Below are positions 63,301-64,000 of a stretch of DNA of 64,000 nucleotides, in pieces. The stretch is from Clusia tigrina (taxonomy: Eukaryota; Arthropoda; Insecta; Diptera; Clusiidae): the NCBI GenBank assembly GCA_920105625.2, contig OV050031.1:6737501-6801500 (forward strand), read 5' to 3'. The position numbers and the translations under genes are program-made. The notes beneath the pieces were generated by a model. The model did no database searches and was not told where the DNA came from. It saw only the letters and a program-made list of their open reading frames with translations. Numbering within the stretch: position 1 is the stretch's first letter; each line of letters begins with the position of its first letter.

Positions 63301-64000
63301 AGCTGCGATTAATGATGTCCACGAAGAGTGAGGCCTTCTTCAGATTTTGCAGATTGATGTTGTTAATGTAGCGCACGTAGGCCAAGCAATGATTCTTGGT
63401 ATTCTTCACGTTCAAAACACCGTTGATGACCTCACGCTCGGTAACTAGGCGGTCGATTATGATGGGAACTGATCAAAGGTTGGGGTGATAAATGCCACTA
63501 CTCACCGGACATAAAATAATTGTGAACTGTCTCCTTATCCATTTTGGTGGAGGCGCCTAAAGAAGCAGCCGCCTTGCGCAGAAGTTTCTGCATTTTGTTC
63601 AGAGTGTCCCACCAAACCGCCTGATCCTCGGCTTGCAATTTGGGCACTCGCTATACACGCACAGTGCACAAGGATTACCAGAGATTAGAGTGCTCTTGCT
63701 ATAGCCCAATAACTTACCTTATTGTTGAAGTTGATGAGAATTGAGGAAATCGGCTGCAGCACGGATATGGGAGGAACTGCATTGCTGTCCTTCTTGTACC
63801 AAAGATCGAGCAAGGCGCGATCGACTCCCATCGAGGTGAGCTCCTCGCAGATCAATTGCAGCTCCGATGAGACAATGTACGTGGGTATGGGACGATAACC
63901 GTACTTCTGGCCGAGGAACACAATGAAATTGGGACCCATCGAAAGACGTTGGCAATTCTTGATTTCACGCATGCACAGCTCCGTGGTCATGTGATCATCT
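57353..64000 (-). CDS. NACHT and WD-repeat protein (NWD1/NWD2-like), 3' part
   Basis: Large STAND-type ATPases of this family couple a nucleotide-binding switch to WD40 propellers; the function in flies is unknown to me. Exons are 64000(open)-63718, 63650-63506, 63468-63219, 63158-62717, 62650-62450, 62081-61233, 61164-60772, 60682-60369, 59942-59839, 59787-59600, 59543-59014, 58949-58585, 58535-58336, 58107-57938 and 57875-57353. They join in frame to about 1,650 residues, and the N-terminus lies beyond the window. In order there is an NWD-type N-terminal part (TTELCMREIKNCQ ... VFLGQKYGYRPIPT), Walker A GEGGCGKTS (near 62870), Walker B LYLDSVDQL (near 62530), a helical region, and then many WD repeats (for example ITSVRAVP, SVKVWN, FLVWNRV). 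The protein ends ELAAE. All donors are GT. Human NWD1 and NWD2 are of similar size. Confidence 0.9.
60104..60172. repeat. GA-rich tract in an intron of the NACHT-WD gene
   Basis: A purine-only stretch of GAGA and GGGA units in the intron 59943-60368. The frames through it on either strand are low-complexity artefacts. Confidence 0.85.

Overview
The window is nuclear DNA from an insect, most likely a higher (schizophoran) fly. It is AT-rich, its genes are split by short GT-AG introns, and it carries many micro- and minisatellites and transposon relics. Four recognisable proteins or protein families match fly proteins closely. Akt and msps lie side by side, as I recall for Drosophila polytene region 89B. 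The poly-repeat texture and the extra DJ-1 copies suggest a non-Drosophila fly, such as a tephritid, but the species cannot be fixed from the sequence alone.

Left third (about 1-14,600): three DJ-1/PARK7-family genes, each with four coding exons and the same intron positions. Copy A (2216-3366, +) is the most canonical. Copies B (4590-5925, -) and C (11229-14542, +) are head-to-head. They share a lysine-rich insert, their promoter-proximal sequence and a diverged inverted repeat further upstream, so they look like one inverted duplication. The spacer between them holds a decayed gypsy-like integrase, small tandem repeats and a run of hairpins. Intron 3 of copy C carries a broken R1-clade retroposon and a 17-bp minisatellite.

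Middle (about 14,600-39,500): AT-rich non-coding DNA with 45-bp and 65-bp tandem arrays, then Akt on the minus strand (seven coding exons, 26440 down to 22482, 532 residues). Akt has an open upstream extension that fits the non-AUG long form known in Drosophila, and a small TA-flanked MITE in its last intron. Beyond its 5' end are TA-rich arrays and probable untranslated exons.

Right part: msps (XMAP215/CKAP5 family, +, 39526-50520, 17 constitutive coding exons plus one predicted 75-nt cassette exon). It is followed by AT-rich DNA with a compact Helitron, a Jockey-type reverse transcriptase fragment and a roughly 1-kb AT-only tandem array. The minus-strand 3' part of a large NACHT/WD-repeat gene (57353 to beyond 64000) ends the window.

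The genes are unrelated in pathway: DJ-1 acts in oxidative-stress and mitochondrial protection, Akt in insulin/PI3K signalling, msps in microtubule growth, and the NACHT-WD protein is an STAND-type ATPase of unknown role. All splice sites were assigned by eye from reading frame, consensus and protein family continuity.
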